From: an uncultured Halobacteriovorax sp.
GTDB lineage: Bacteria; Bdellovibrionota; Bacteriovoracia; Bacteriovoracales; Bacteriovoracaceae
Assembly: GCA_913061265.1 (NCBI GenBank)
Contig: CAJXVS010000002.1
Coordinates: forward strand, 186,001-250,000
Direction: 5' to 3'
Length of the DNA: 64,000 bases
Shown: piece by piece, positions 16,062-24,934 of the stretch
Position numbering within the stretch: the first letter of the stretch is position 1
Layout of the letters: each line of letters opens with the position of its first letter
Program-made: the position numbers and the translations under genes
Notes under the pieces: generated by a model
The model's input: the letters and a program-made list of their open reading frames with translations, nothing else
Databases searched by the model: none
Told to the model about the DNA's origin: nothing

Positions 16062-16899
16062 AATTATGCCGTAACACAATCTTTAAAATAGAATTCCAGC
16101 GATTGTGCATCAACTTAACAATATTAGAAACTTCAGGTGGAACTTTTAGATTCCCCTTAGTCATCTTCATAGAAAAAGAATTCCAGGCCATATTTAATTC
16201 CCCAAGCCTCTTGAGAAAATAGATTTGTCCTTTATGACTAAGAAGATGCTCTTCTATCGTCTTAAAGAAATGGTTCCAAACAAAATCAAACTCTTCTTGT
16301 ATCTCCGGGATGAGTTTTCCCGTCATCGCTAGTTCACAAGTTAAGTTCATGGCGTGAAGATTTTGACCTAAGTTCTTATGAATCTTGTTATAGGGAAATA
16401 GAGGAGTACCAAAAGTTATTAAGTATTCTTCCATAGCATGAAGGTTCTTATAGTTAAGATTGAAAAGCTTATCTAAAGAGCCATGTAGCTTTAAAGTCGA
16501 ATCAACCTTTTCGCTCTCTGTTGGAAAACTCATATCTTCATTTAAGTAAGTTGATAGGTTCTTATCTAGGCTTCTTGAAAGGTGATAGATTTCACGCAGA
16601 CCTTTTGTACATTCTTCAGAGATCTCTAAACAGAGCTCTTTGGTAACTTCCCAACGAGAGCGCATAGCGATGGTTTGTGCCTTGATCTTAAGGACTTCTT
16701 TTTGAAGAGGGTCAACTTTTTCTAAGATATGATAATACTCTTTTAATAAACTCTTAAGCTGAGGGATGATATAACGCCTGTAAGAGCTGTCACTTACTTT
16801 TACTTTTTGCACATCAAATTTGTAGTATTGGTAATTCGCTTTTGCTCCTACGGAGTAAAGAAATAACAATACAAACAGAAGTCTATTCATAGACTTCAA
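16060..16899 (-). CDS. secreted helical protein, unknown
   Basis: 279 residues with signal peptide MKSMNRLLFVLLFLYSVGAKA. The rest is predicted mostly helical and well charged, with three cysteines (CLEISEEC, LTCELA). Aromatic-rich YQYYKF lies at the mature N-terminus. No family is recognised. It is convergent with rpsU, and its stop codon lies within the rpsU terminator T run. The downstream gene in the same orientation starts elsewhere, so it appears monocistronic or second after the gene at 16929-17474 (gap 29 bases). Confidence 0.75.
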   Translation of the reverse strand: MKSMNRLLFVLLFLYSVGAKANYQYYKFDVQKVKVSDSSYRRYIIPQLKSLLKEYYHILEKVDPLQKEVLKIKAQTIAMRSRWEVTKELCLEISEECTKGLREIYHLSRSLDKNLSTYLNEDMSFPTESEKVDSTLKLHGSLDKLFNLNYKNLHAMEEYLITFGTPLFPYNKIHKNLGQNLHAMNLTCELAMTGKLIPEIQEEFDFVWNHFFKTIEEHLLSHKGQIYFLKRLGELNMAWNSFSMKMTKGNLKVPPEVSNIVKLMHNRWNSILKIVLRHN

Positions 16900-16928
16900 T
16901 ATTACTTTAAATGAGAGGCGTTACGCAA

Positions 16929-17474
16929 TTAGGCAGCTTTTAAAAATGAAGGCGCTGTCGTAAGAGTGCTGTAGGGCTCGAGCCAGTCTTTACCTGATTC
17001 GATAACTCTTAATTCAAACCCTGGTTTTCTCTTTTTAATGAACTTCTTAGGGAAAAGAGAAAGGGGAGAGTTTTCAATCTCGAAGCAGATATTGCTAGAT
17101 TTTGGCATATCTCCTGAGTGAAGAGCGGCCAAAACAATATAAGCTCCAAATCCTTCAGCTTTTATAGAACAATTCTTCTTTGAAATTCTTTTTTGAACTC
17201 TATCAACAAAACTCTGACCGTAGTCTTCTAGTTTTTCTTCAGCAAGTTTTAAGAAGTAGTAGATTCTCTCTCTATCACAAGCAGAGAGGCGTTGCTTTTC
17301 AGTGTTTGAAAGACCAAGATTTTGAAAGTGACACATTAGTGTATTTGAAAACTCAACATCATCTTTAGGGGATAAGTCATAGGCGAATAAGGTTTTAGTT
17401 TGACCATCGATCTCGAATTGAATCTTCCCTTTGAAAGGGTTGGCCTGCTTTAAAGTCTTTTTGATATTCGTCAT
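16929..17474 (-). CDS. cytoplasmic protein, unknown
   Basis: 181 residues, no signal peptide. The N-terminus is basic (MTNIKKTLKQANPFKGKIQF), and a helical middle part (RERIYYFLKLAEEKLEDYGQ) follows. A C-terminal stretch includes GAYIVLAALHSGDMP. GGGGCGAAAAC precedes the start. It probably forms an operon with the secreted helical protein gene, which starts 29 bases downstream. No family recognised. Confidence 0.75.
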   Translation of the reverse strand: MTNIKKTLKQANPFKGKIQFEIDGQTKTLFAYDLSPKDDVEFSNTLMCHFQNLGLSNTEKQRLSACDRERIYYFLKLAEEKLEDYGQSFVDRVQKRISKKNCSIKAEGFGAYIVLAALHSGDMPKSSNICFEIENSPLSLFPKKFIKKRKPGFELRVIESGKDWLEPYSTLTTAPSFLKAA

Positions 17475-17584
17475 GTTTTCGCCCCATAGATCAGTTCGTT
17501 AACTATATTCTAAGGGACTCATCGGCACAGACTAAGGGAGAAATAAGTTTTTTTATAACTCCCCGATATTATTGTTCAATTAAA

Positions 17585-20500
17585 CTAAACTCGTTGAATG
17601 CTCAATTTCAATTCATAGGCTTCGACTTTAAAGTCCACAGAATCCCCTGAGAGTCCTTTTTCAAGTTTTGCAGTGAGCGTTTCACGGCTGATGTACTCAG
17701 CATGCTTAGAGATGGCCTGAACCAGCTCAGGGTCACCTTCATAGCCGACGTTGATACGGTCATCTACATTGAAATCAAGGTCTTTTCTCGTCTTTTGAAT
17801 ACGATTGACCACTTCTCTTGCCAGTCCTTCATGAATAAGGTCCTCGTTGAGCTCACAGTCGAGGTCAATTGAGATGAATCTGTTTGATAGGGCCTGGGTT
17901 CCTTCTTTAGCTTCTCTGAAGACCAAGATATCATCGCTTTTGAAGGCTTCGCCTTCTAGAGTGATCTCACCTTTAGCTTCTAGTTCACCAAGTTCAGCAG
18001 CGCCTAAGGCCTCGATCTGTTTTCTAATCTTGCCAAAGTTCTTACCAAATCTCTTTCCTAAAACAGGAGAGTTCGGCTTACAGAAAAGACGGATGAACTT
18101 ATCTTCATCTTGTGAGTAAATAACGTTCTTTATATTGAGCTCAGTTTGAATATAGCCTTCTAGCTTTGAGATCTCATCAAGAGTGCTTTTTTCTTTATGA
18201 AGAACAGTAAGTGTAGAAAGAGGCGTCTTAACCTTTATCTGTACTTGATTTCTTTTTTGTCTTCCTAGAAGGATGATTTGTTGCATTCTATCTACGGCAT
18301 CCTCTAATTCAGGGATAATCATTGATTCATCTGCAACAGGGTAATCGCATAAATGAACTGATTCCGCTTCAACACTTCCAGGATTGAACTTCAAGAGTTC
18401 TTGGTAAACATACTCACTTAAAAATGGTGAGAATGGTGCCATGGCCGTGGAGAGTTCTTTGATACAAGTGTAGAGAGTTGAATATGCTGAGCATTTATCG
18501 TCGCTGAGTCCTTCTCCCCAAAACCGTGATCTATTGAGACGGATATACCAATTGGTAAGGTCTTCAATAAAAGTAAAGAGGGCGGGAACAACATTATAAA
18601 GTTTGTACTCTTCCATTTCTGTGGAAATATTTTTCTTTAGCGTTTGAAGATTTGAGAGAACCCAGCGGTCAGTAATATTATCACCGATCTTAAAGTTATC
18701 TTTTGAGTTCCAACCATCTACCGAGGCGTAGGTAGAGAAAAACTTAAATGAGTTAAACCAAGGAAGGAGAGCACGGCGAACCATGTCTTTTACTCCAGCG
18801 TCAGAGAATTTTTGATCCTCAGCTCTAACAAGTCCCGAATTGATGAGATAGAGTCTTAGAGCGTCAGCGCCAAAGTCTTCCATCAACTCATCTGGGGCTG
18901 TGTAGTTCTTTAAACGCTTACTCATCTTCTTACCGTCTTCGGCATTAACAATTCCGTTAACAATAACATTCTTAAAAGCAGGCTTATCAAAAAGGGCCGT
19001 GCTTAAAACGGTTAGAGTATAGAACCACCCTCTAGTTTGATCGAGTCCTTCAGCGATGAATTCTGCTGGAAAGCCTTGATCAAAGACTTCTTTGTTTTCA
19101 AAAGGGTAATGAAGTTGAGCGTATGGCATAGAACCAGATTCAAACCAGCAGTCGAGAACCTCAGTGATTCTTCTGTAGGTACCTTCTTCTCCTTCGACGG
19201 AGAATTCAATACCATCGACACTTTCTCTATGAAGGTCATCGACTTCAACACCTGAATGCTTCTTAAGATCTTCTATTGATCCGATACAAATAAAGTTATC
19301 GGTCTTATCATTCTTCCAAACAGGAAGCGGGGTTCCCCAAATTCTGTTCCTTGAGATAGACCAGTCTCTAGCGCCTTCTAGCCATTTACCAAAACGTCCT
19401 TCTTTTAAATGATCAGGTACCCAGCGTACTTGATCGTTTGATTTAAGAAGCTTGTCCTTAATAGACTCAACACTGACGTACCAAGACGGAATGACCTTAT
19501 TGATAAGAGGCGTGTCTGAGCGTGGGCAAAAAGGATAACTGTGAACTAGGACTGATTGTTCAAAAAGCTTATCTTCTTCTTTTAATTTCTTGATGATGTT
19601 TTTATCAGCGTCTTTTACGTATTGACCTACAAAGTCAGAGACCTCTTCAGTAAAGAGCCCGCTATCGTCAATAGGACATTCGATGGCATCAATTTTAGCT
19701 TCTTTCATGACTCTATTATCATCATCACCAAAAGCAGGAGCGATATGAACGATACCTGTACCTGCGTCTGTTGTTACGTAGTCGTCATTAAGGACTTGAA
19801 AGGCGCCGTCAGCTTCATACTTCTTAAAATAAGGAAGTAGGGGCTCGTACTTTATTCCTTTAAGTTTTGATCCTTTCATTTCTTCAAGAACTTCAAACTC
19901 TCGCTTCTTACTATAAGATTCAAGGCGTTCTTTAGCGAAGTAGATCTTCTTTCCGGAATCTTTTTCTTTTACTAAGACATAATCAATATCAGCCCCAACA
20001 CAGAGGCAAAGGTTAGATGGAAGAGTCCATGGAGTCGTTGTCCAAGCAGCTAAGTAAGTATCAGCTTCTTTGACTTTAAAAAGTACTGTTACGGCCGGGT
20101 CTTGAACATCTTGATAGTTTTGTCCTGCTTCAAAATTTGAAAGGACAGTTCCAAGAGCGGTTGAAAAAGGTACGACTCTAGTTCCTTGATAGATAAGCTT
20201 TTTATCCCAAAGTTGCTTGAAGACCCACCAGACTGATTCCATAAAGGTAACGTCCATAGTTTTATAATCATTTTCAAAATCTACCCAACGGCCAATTCTT
20301 GTAATGGTTTTTTCCCATTCACTTGTATAGCGTTGAACAATTCCTCGGCATTCGTCGTTATAGCCCTTGATGCCAAGTTTTTTGACAGCATCTTGAGCTG
20401 ACATTCCAAGCTTTTTATCAATCTCGTGCTCAACAGGGAGACCGTGGCAATCCCAACCAAAACGTCTTTCAACGTAACGGCCTTTCATGGTCCAGTATCT

Positions 20501-20713
20501 TGGTACAGCGTCTTTAAGAATTGATCCAACCAGGTGCCCATGATGAGGGAGACCCGTGGCAAAAGGAGGACCGTCGTAGAAGATATACGGAGCATTACCC
20601 TTAGTTTTATCCAGAGACTTTTGAAAAATATTTTTCTCTTTCCAGAACTCTAAAATGTCATGTTCAGTCTTAACAAAAGAAAAACTTTCAACTGATTTAT
20701 CTGATTCACTCAC
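17585..20713 (-). CDS. ileS: isoleucyl-tRNA synthetase, eukaryotic-like type
   Basis: 1042 residues. It charges tRNA-Ile with isoleucine. The class I signature is PHHGHLVG in GPPFATGLPHHGHL (about 49-62), and the second signature is KKMSKRLKNY. The editing domain includes YLAAWTTTPWTLPSNL, and the anticodon-binding region includes NWYIRLNRSRFWG. The GPPFATGLP start and a long C-terminal domain without the zinc cysteines of the E. coli type mark the eukaryotic-like class (IleS2). By family knowledge this class is often resistant to mupirocin. No T-box is visible in the short leader. Confidence 0.96.
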   Translation of the reverse strand: MSESDKSVESFSFVKTEHDILEFWKEKNIFQKSLDKTKGNAPYIFYDGPPFATGLPHHGHLVGSILKDAVPRYWTMKGRYVERRFGWDCHGLPVEHEIDKKLGMSAQDAVKKLGIKGYNDECRGIVQRYTSEWEKTITRIGRWVDFENDYKTMDVTFMESVWWVFKQLWDKKLIYQGTRVVPFSTALGTVLSNFEAGQNYQDVQDPAVTVLFKVKEADTYLAAWTTTPWTLPSNLCLCVGADIDYVLVKEKDSGKKIYFAKERLESYSKKREFEVLEEMKGSKLKGIKYEPLLPYFKKYEADGAFQVLNDDYVTTDAGTGIVHIAPAFGDDDNRVMKEAKIDAIECPIDDSGLFTEEVSDFVGQYVKDADKNIIKKLKEEDKLFEQSVLVHSYPFCPRSDTPLINKVIPSWYVSVESIKDKLLKSNDQVRWVPDHLKEGRFGKWLEGARDWSISRNRIWGTPLPVWKNDKTDNFICIGSIEDLKKHSGVEVDDLHRESVDGIEFSVEGEEGTYRRITEVLDCWFESGSMPYAQLHYPFENKEVFDQGFPAEFIAEGLDQTRGWFYTLTVLSTALFDKPAFKNVIVNGIVNAEDGKKMSKRLKNYTAPDELMEDFGADALRLYLINSGLVRAEDQKFSDAGVKDMVRRALLPWFNSFKFFSTYASVDGWNSKDNFKIGDNITDRWVLSNLQTLKKNISTEMEEYKLYNVVPALFTFIEDLTNWYIRLNRSRFWGEGLSDDKCSAYSTLYTCIKELSTAMAPFSPFLSEYVYQELLKFNPGSVEAESVHLCDYPVADESMIIPELEDAVDRMQQIILLGRQKRNQVQIKVKTPLSTLTVLHKEKSTLDEISKLEGYIQTELNIKNVIYSQDEDKFIRLFCKPNSPVLGKRFGKNFGKIRKQIEALGAAELGELEAKGEITLEGEAFKSDDILVFREAKEGTQALSNRFISIDLDCELNEDLIHEGLAREVVNRIQKTRKDLDFNVDDRINVGYEGDPELVQAISKHAEYISRETLTAKLEKGLSGDSVDFKVEAYELKLSIQRV

Positions 20714-20859
20714 GGCTGGTCTCCTACTCTATAGTGAAGCGGGTATAGTAACTTCTAAATGGTGCAATTTCAATTACTTACTAGCTATCGCGGAAGCCTT
20801 TGCCCTCGCTAGTTAATTAGCCGATTTTACTGGTTTTTGAGAATGTCTCAACCGAAAAG

Positions 20860-22389
20860 ATGAGTATGAAGTATATGATTCTCATCCTTTTTCTCTTCGG
20901 AGCAGTTCTTAGTGCCGGAGCCAATGACCTCGACGAGCTCGATGCCATGCTTGATATAGAAGAGGCGGCCTCTAAGAACTCAATAGAGGAAGCGACTGGG
21001 GATAGTTCTAATATTGATGAATTTAAGCTTTATAGAAAGAATCAAGGCGTTCAGTTTAACTTTAAAGGAGTTAAGAAGAGCTTGATTGAATGGAAACGGA
21101 TTAAGCCAGATAACTGGCTAAGCCTAGATCATTGGAAGAAATCCCGAGTCCGTAAGGATCAAGAGCCAGAGTGGAAACTAAACTTAACGGAAAGAAACTT
21201 AAAAGAGTTAGTAGGGCGTTTTTTAGAATGCGTAGGAGACTGCCGAATTTATAGAGGAGAAGGTTTTTCAACCTCTCAATATAAATCCTCAGTTAGAGAG
21301 CTAGATGAAATTATAACCCAGTCAGATAGTTATGCATGGATTGCTATGATGGATGGCACCCTCGTTAGGATCTCTCCTAATACCTCTTTAAGCTTTAAAG
21401 AAATAAATATCGGAAAGAGTGAGAACTTCATTCATCTAAGAATTAATTCAGGAAATATCTTAGTCCTTAATAGAGAGTCTCTACTTTATAAAGAAAGAAA
21501 TTTGAGAGAAACCGATAAGCTCTTCTTACCTCTTAGTAAAAACGAAGCCAATATTGAGGAAGTAAAGATTACTTTAGATGAAAAAGATCTTTCGAATTTT
21601 ATTGCTGAAGATACAAAAGTTTTAAAACATTATAAAAAACTAAATGCACTAATTAGCGAGAATAATGAATTTGTAAATAATAAACCTACCTATACTTTCG
21701 TCGTAATGCCCAATGGGACCGTTTACGGAAAGAATATGCAAACAGAGTTTGTGGTCCTCTTAGGCGGAGAATCTTTTGTTAAAAGAAGAACCTATGAGGA
21801 ACAAAAGCTAGTACTCAAAGAAGAAGTTAGTGAATCTCCTGTTGAATTCTTTTATCGTGGTTTTGAAAACATCGAGCGTTTTACTTTAGAACCAGGCGTC
21901 TGGTATCAAGTGGCCGCAAAAGGAAGAGAGATAGCTGCCCACGAAGATCCTCTTAAGTTTCAAATTGGTGAATATCTGACAAGTAATATCCCCTCGATCT
22001 TGATAGCTCGTGAACTTCTCTTAAAGAAGCATAGCCAGTTTCTTTTTACAGAAAACCCAAGCAGAAAAGATCTGGCTGAAAACTCAGGTTATAGACTCTG
22101 GGGAAAGATTGATGAACCAGGTGAAGACTTAAACCTTAGATTGAAATTCTTATTCGAATATACCAGAAGAATAGAGACAACAAACCTTGTTGTGGCCCAA
22201 CAGTTTAGACGAAAGGCCAGTGAACGAGGAGAGCTAACAAAAAGCATGGTCTACGATCAAAGCTTTTACCGCAAAGCCTTAGAAGATTATATTGTTAGCC
22301 GGCAATCTGAAATCATTGTTGATACGGACCGTGAAGTGCTAAACTCAACCAGAAAACCTTTCTGGAAGATCATCAATGGAAAAAAATAA
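20860..22389 (+). CDS. secreted FecR-domain-like protein
   Basis: 509 residues with signal peptide MSMKYMILILFLFGAVLSAGA. An acidic segment follows. Residues about 140-215 (RELDEIITQSDSYAWIAMMDGTLVRISPNT, then HLRINSGNILV) follow the FecR domain pattern: a step in which the environment tests positive, a dGs-type turn, and a Gly-rich turn before a final strand. The rest is unrecognised but contains further beta segments. A FecR/TonB iron-sensing role is not supported here because no FecI or TonB-dependent receptor is nearby. It overlaps maf by 14 bases, so it is translationally coupled. Confidence 0.7.
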   Translation: MSMKYMILILFLFGAVLSAGANDLDELDAMLDIEEAASKNSIEEATGDSSNIDEFKLYRKNQGVQFNFKGVKKSLIEWKRIKPDNWLSLDHWKKSRVRKDQEPEWKLNLTERNLKELVGRFLECVGDCRIYRGEGFSTSQYKSSVRELDEIITQSDSYAWIAMMDGTLVRISPNTSLSFKEINIGKSENFIHLRINSGNILVLNRESLLYKERNLRETDKLFLPLSKNEANIEEVKITLDEKDLSNFIAEDTKVLKHYKKLNALISENNEFVNNKPTYTFVVMPNGTVYGKNMQTEFVVLLGGESFVKRRTYEEQKLVLKEEVSESPVEFFYRGFENIERFTLEPGVWYQVAAKGREIAAHEDPLKFQIGEYLTSNIPSILIARELLLKKHSQFLFTENPSRKDLAENSGYRLWGKIDEPGEDLNLRLKFLFEYTRRIETTNLVVAQQFRRKASERGELTKSMVYDQSFYRKALEDYIVSRQSEIIVDTDREVLNSTRKPFWKIINGKK

Positions 22390-22978
22390 AGAAGAAAAGA
22401 TTAAACTTATCCTAGGGAGCGGATCTCCTAGAAGAAAAGAACTCTTAGGTTATTTAAACATCCCCTTTACTATTGTGACTGCAGATCTTGAAGAGCATTC
22501 AGACTCTAAAGTTCCTTCGACCTTCGCTATCGATATCTCTGAACAAAAAGGATCGGCTGTTTTTGAGTCTCTTGAAGATAAAGAAAATGTTCTGGTCATC
22601 TCCTCTGATACCATTGTCGTGCTTGGGGATAAAATCTACGGAAAGCCCTATAATCGAGAAAAGGCTTCAGAGATGTTACTAGAACTCTCAAATCAGACCC
22701 ACGAAGTCATAACGGCCGTTAGCTTTTTTACAAAAAAGGCTAAGCACAGCTTCTTTGAGTCAACTAAAGTAACATTTGAAAAGATTGATCCTGAATTATT
22801 AGAGAAATACCTCGATACAGGTGAGAGCCTTGATAAGGCCGGCGCTTACGGAATTCAAGGATCAAGCCTCTTTTTTATCTCAAGACTTGAGGGATCTTAC
22901 TCAAACGTCGTTGGTTTTCCCTTAGATAAAGTGCTTCATGAATTAAAAGATAAGGGTTATTGGACTAAACTAAATTAG
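22376..22978 (+). CDS. maf: Maf-family nucleoside triphosphate pyrophosphatase
   Basis: 200 residues, the family length. LILGSGSPRRKELL (about 11-24) is the Maf signature that binds phosphate. SSDTIVVLGDKIYGKP and GKPYNREKASEML supply the conserved Asp and Lys, and AGAYGIQG and EGSYSNVVGFPL complete the active site. Maf enzymes hydrolyse dTTP, UTP or modified pyrimidine and guanosine triphosphates to monophosphates, cleaning the pool. The start overlaps the end of the FecR-like gene by 14 bases. Confidence 0.93.
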   Translation: MEKNKEEKIKLILGSGSPRRKELLGYLNIPFTIVTADLEEHSDSKVPSTFAIDISEQKGSAVFESLEDKENVLVISSDTIVVLGDKIYGKPYNREKASEMLLELSNQTHEVITAVSFFTKKAKHSFFESTKVTFEKIDPELLEKYLDTGESLDKAGAYGIQGSSLFFISRLEGSYSNVVGFPLDKVLHELKDKGYWTKLN

Positions 22979-22994
22979 AGACCTATTATAGATT

Positions 22995-23456
22995 ATGAGA
23001 TTTTTAATCATCCTTCTTTTTCCCTTTGTTCTTTCTGCACAAGTAGAAGCAATCAAGGCGACCGCTCCAAAAACGGCTTCTTCCGTTATTCATGCTAGCT
23101 TAATTGAATTAAAGAATTTAAAAGCTGAAGACTTTGATAAAAAGATTGATGACTATAGAAATGGAATCGAAAAATATATTGAAAAAAAGAAAAGGGTTTG
23201 CAATGGAGAATTCACAACAATTATCTTAAGTGATTCCTTAGCTAAGCCTGATCAAGAGGCTAAGAAGCTGACTAAAGAAGAAAAGCAACTTTGTTTCAAT
23301 GAACTTAAGGCCATATATAAGACTTATATCAACCATCTCTTTTTAGTAAGGACTCGATTTGTAGAGTACCTCAACGAAAAAAGGATTAAAGAGTTGGCGC
23401 TCATCAGAGATGCCACTCTAAAATCCATCGATTCAACTTTTAACAGAAAGCGCTAA
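22995..23456 (+). CDS. small secreted protein, unknown
   Basis: 153 residues. MRFLIILLFPFVLSAQVEA is a signal peptide. The mature protein is Lys-rich and largely helical (KNLKAEDFDKKIDDYRNGIEKYI), with two cysteines (RVCNGEF, QLCFNEL) that may pair. It starts 16 bases after maf and is probably the last gene of the FecR-like / maf operon. Its stop is only 6 bases from the end of the convergent 57-residue ORF. No family recognised. Confidence 0.75.
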   Translation: MRFLIILLFPFVLSAQVEAIKATAPKTASSVIHASLIELKNLKAEDFDKKIDDYRNGIEKYIEKKKRVCNGEFTTIILSDSLAKPDQEAKKLTKEEKQLCFNELKAIYKTYINHLFLVRTRFVEYLNEKRIKELALIRDATLKSIDSTFNRKR

Positions 23457-23462
23457 ATCTGA

Positions 23463-23636
23463 TTACTCAGACTTCTCTTCTTCTAAGACAACTCTCATAA
23501 GAGGGCGAACGCTTTTACTTCTTGTCATACTTTTCTTTGGTCTGAGGCTAAGACGCTTGCTCGTTAACTTGGTTAAACGATCAAGTTCAGATGGGCTTAT
23601 CCGACCCAACTTGTCTGCTTTAAATGTCGGTTTCAT
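23463..23636 (-). CDS. small basic protein of 57 residues
   Basis: An ATG at 23636 is preceded by TTAGGAGATCTAAA, a strong ribosome-binding site 8 bases away. The 57 codons read MKPTFKADKLGRISPSELD, then a Lys/Arg/Ser-rich middle (KLTSKRLSLRPKK) and an acidic end (LEEEKSE). About 16 residues are Lys or Arg. It lacks a signal peptide and a membrane helix, and has no cysteine. The charge suggests nucleic-acid or ribosome binding, but no family is recognised. It is convergent with the gene ending at 23456 and has a leader of up to about 320 bases without genes. Confidence 0.6.
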   Translation of the reverse strand: MKPTFKADKLGRISPSELDRLTKLTSKRLSLRPKKSMTRSKSVRPLMRVVLEEEKSE

Positions 23637-23956
23637 TTTAGATCTCCTAATTGGTTAAAGTGCTAATGGCCTTTCTGAACGAAATACCGGCAGCACTACC
23701 CAACTAGGCTTAGATTAAGCGTTTGTTGAAGTGGCCAGCTCGCTTACATACTCGGAAGTTCTCAAATAGACTCCTTTGCTAAAAACGAATGAGAGCTAAC
23801 TCATCTATTATCGATATTTTACCATAGTACGGAGTTTTTCTCTAAACGGAGCCCCGGCACGACTTTCCTGTGCTCCAAATCATTGTAAATACTTGATATC
23901 TAGGACAACATAGAGGGTGTTAATATTTAAAAACTTAAAAAAAAGGCATTTTTTAA
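23637..23956. other. 320-base gap with possible structured leader, no gene seen
   Basis: The gap lies between two divergent genes. No open frame with a ribosome-binding site is visible. On the minus strand, about 240 bases upstream of the 57-residue ORF, GGAGCACAGGAAAGTCGTGC can fold as GCAC/GTGC, and GGAGC can instead pair with GCTCC at 23852-23856. This could be a leader structure or chance. Confidence 0.4.
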
Positions 23957-24919
23957 ATGAAGAGTCAGATATTCATCCTCGCCCTATTATTCATTTTTTC
24001 AAGCTGTGGAACCTTTAGAACCATGGCCATCGGGACCACTTCAGGCATGCTTTATAAAGCAACTGAAGAAATGGAAACAGATGGAAACTGGGAAAACTTT
24101 AAACGCGGAGCCATGGGAAATATTAAACTTATAGAAGGGTTGCATTACTTAGCTCCAAATGATGATGATCTTTTGGCAAGTTTAACCAAAGCTTATGCCG
24201 GCTACGCTTTTGGTGTTTATGAAACTGAATACCTTGCAGATAAGCTGGCAGAAAATGATAAAGAAGAAAACTTAAATCAGGCAATTTATAATTATTCAAA
24301 GGCCCTTGATTACGGATTGAAATATTTAAAAGAGCAGGGCATCTCTTGGAAAGATCTAAAACAAAATATTGGAGATGTTAAGGCTCTTCTTAAAGATGAA
24401 CTTGGAACGGGGAAGCAAGATCTAGAGACGGTCTTTTTCACAGGACAGGCCTTAGGCTCTCTAGTTAACTTACAAAAAACTAATATGACACTTATTACTT
24501 TGGTACCAATGGCCAAAGGGATGTTTGATTATGTTTGCGAGATTGATCCAAACTTTAATCATGGCGCATGTGGAGTCTTTTATGGTTCTTACGAGGCAAG
24601 TCGTCCCAAAATGTTAGGCGGGAATCCTGCTAAGGGGAAAGAGATCTTTCTAAAGACCATTAAAGAAAACCCACATAACTGGTTCGCAAGAGCAGCGTTT
24701 ATTGAACATTATATTGTTCCAATGGTGGATGAAAAAGAATACGAGATTCAAAAAGAGTTCTTAGAAGAAGCGGCAGAGAAATTTGAAGCTGAAATGAAGT
24801 GGAATCCATTTAAGAAGAAATTAGATGAAGCTTTTGAAAAAAGAAACCTAAGAGTCTTTCAGGCCCTTGGTTTAAAACGATTTGAAATCATTGATAGATT
24901 TGAAAAAGAAATATTTTAA
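23957..24919 (+). CDS. TatT-type TRAP-associated lipoprotein
   Basis: 320 residues. MKSQIFILALLFIFSSC is a lipoprotein signal with the Cys at residue 17. Residues about 45-300 are helical repeats (LAPNDDDLLASLTKAYAGYAFGVYE, then GSYEASRPKMLGGNPAKG and AEKFEAEMKWNP), the pattern of the TatT family. The best known member, Treponema TatT, is a TPR-like trimer that cups the substrate-binding TatP protein. The next gene is a DctP-type binding protein 15 bases downstream. The inferred role is to hold or hand over ligand at the envelope. Confidence 0.85.
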   Translation: MKSQIFILALLFIFSSCGTFRTMAIGTTSGMLYKATEEMETDGNWENFKRGAMGNIKLIEGLHYLAPNDDDLLASLTKAYAGYAFGVYETEYLADKLAENDKEENLNQAIYNYSKALDYGLKYLKEQGISWKDLKQNIGDVKALLKDELGTGKQDLETVFFTGQALGSLVNLQKTNMTLITLVPMAKGMFDYVCEIDPNFNHGACGVFYGSYEASRPKMLGGNPAKGKEIFLKTIKENPHNWFARAAFIEHYIVPMVDEKEYEIQKEFLEEAAEKFEAEMKWNPFKKKLDEAFEKRNLRVFQALGLKRFEIIDRFEKEIF

Positions 24920-24934
24920 TTAAAGGAATGAATT

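Noticed and set aside
23850-23880. Minus-strand GGAAAGTC...GGGGCTCC resembling RNase P RNA
   Set aside because: Only one short conserved block is similar; the universal P4 partner and the required 300-base length are absent.
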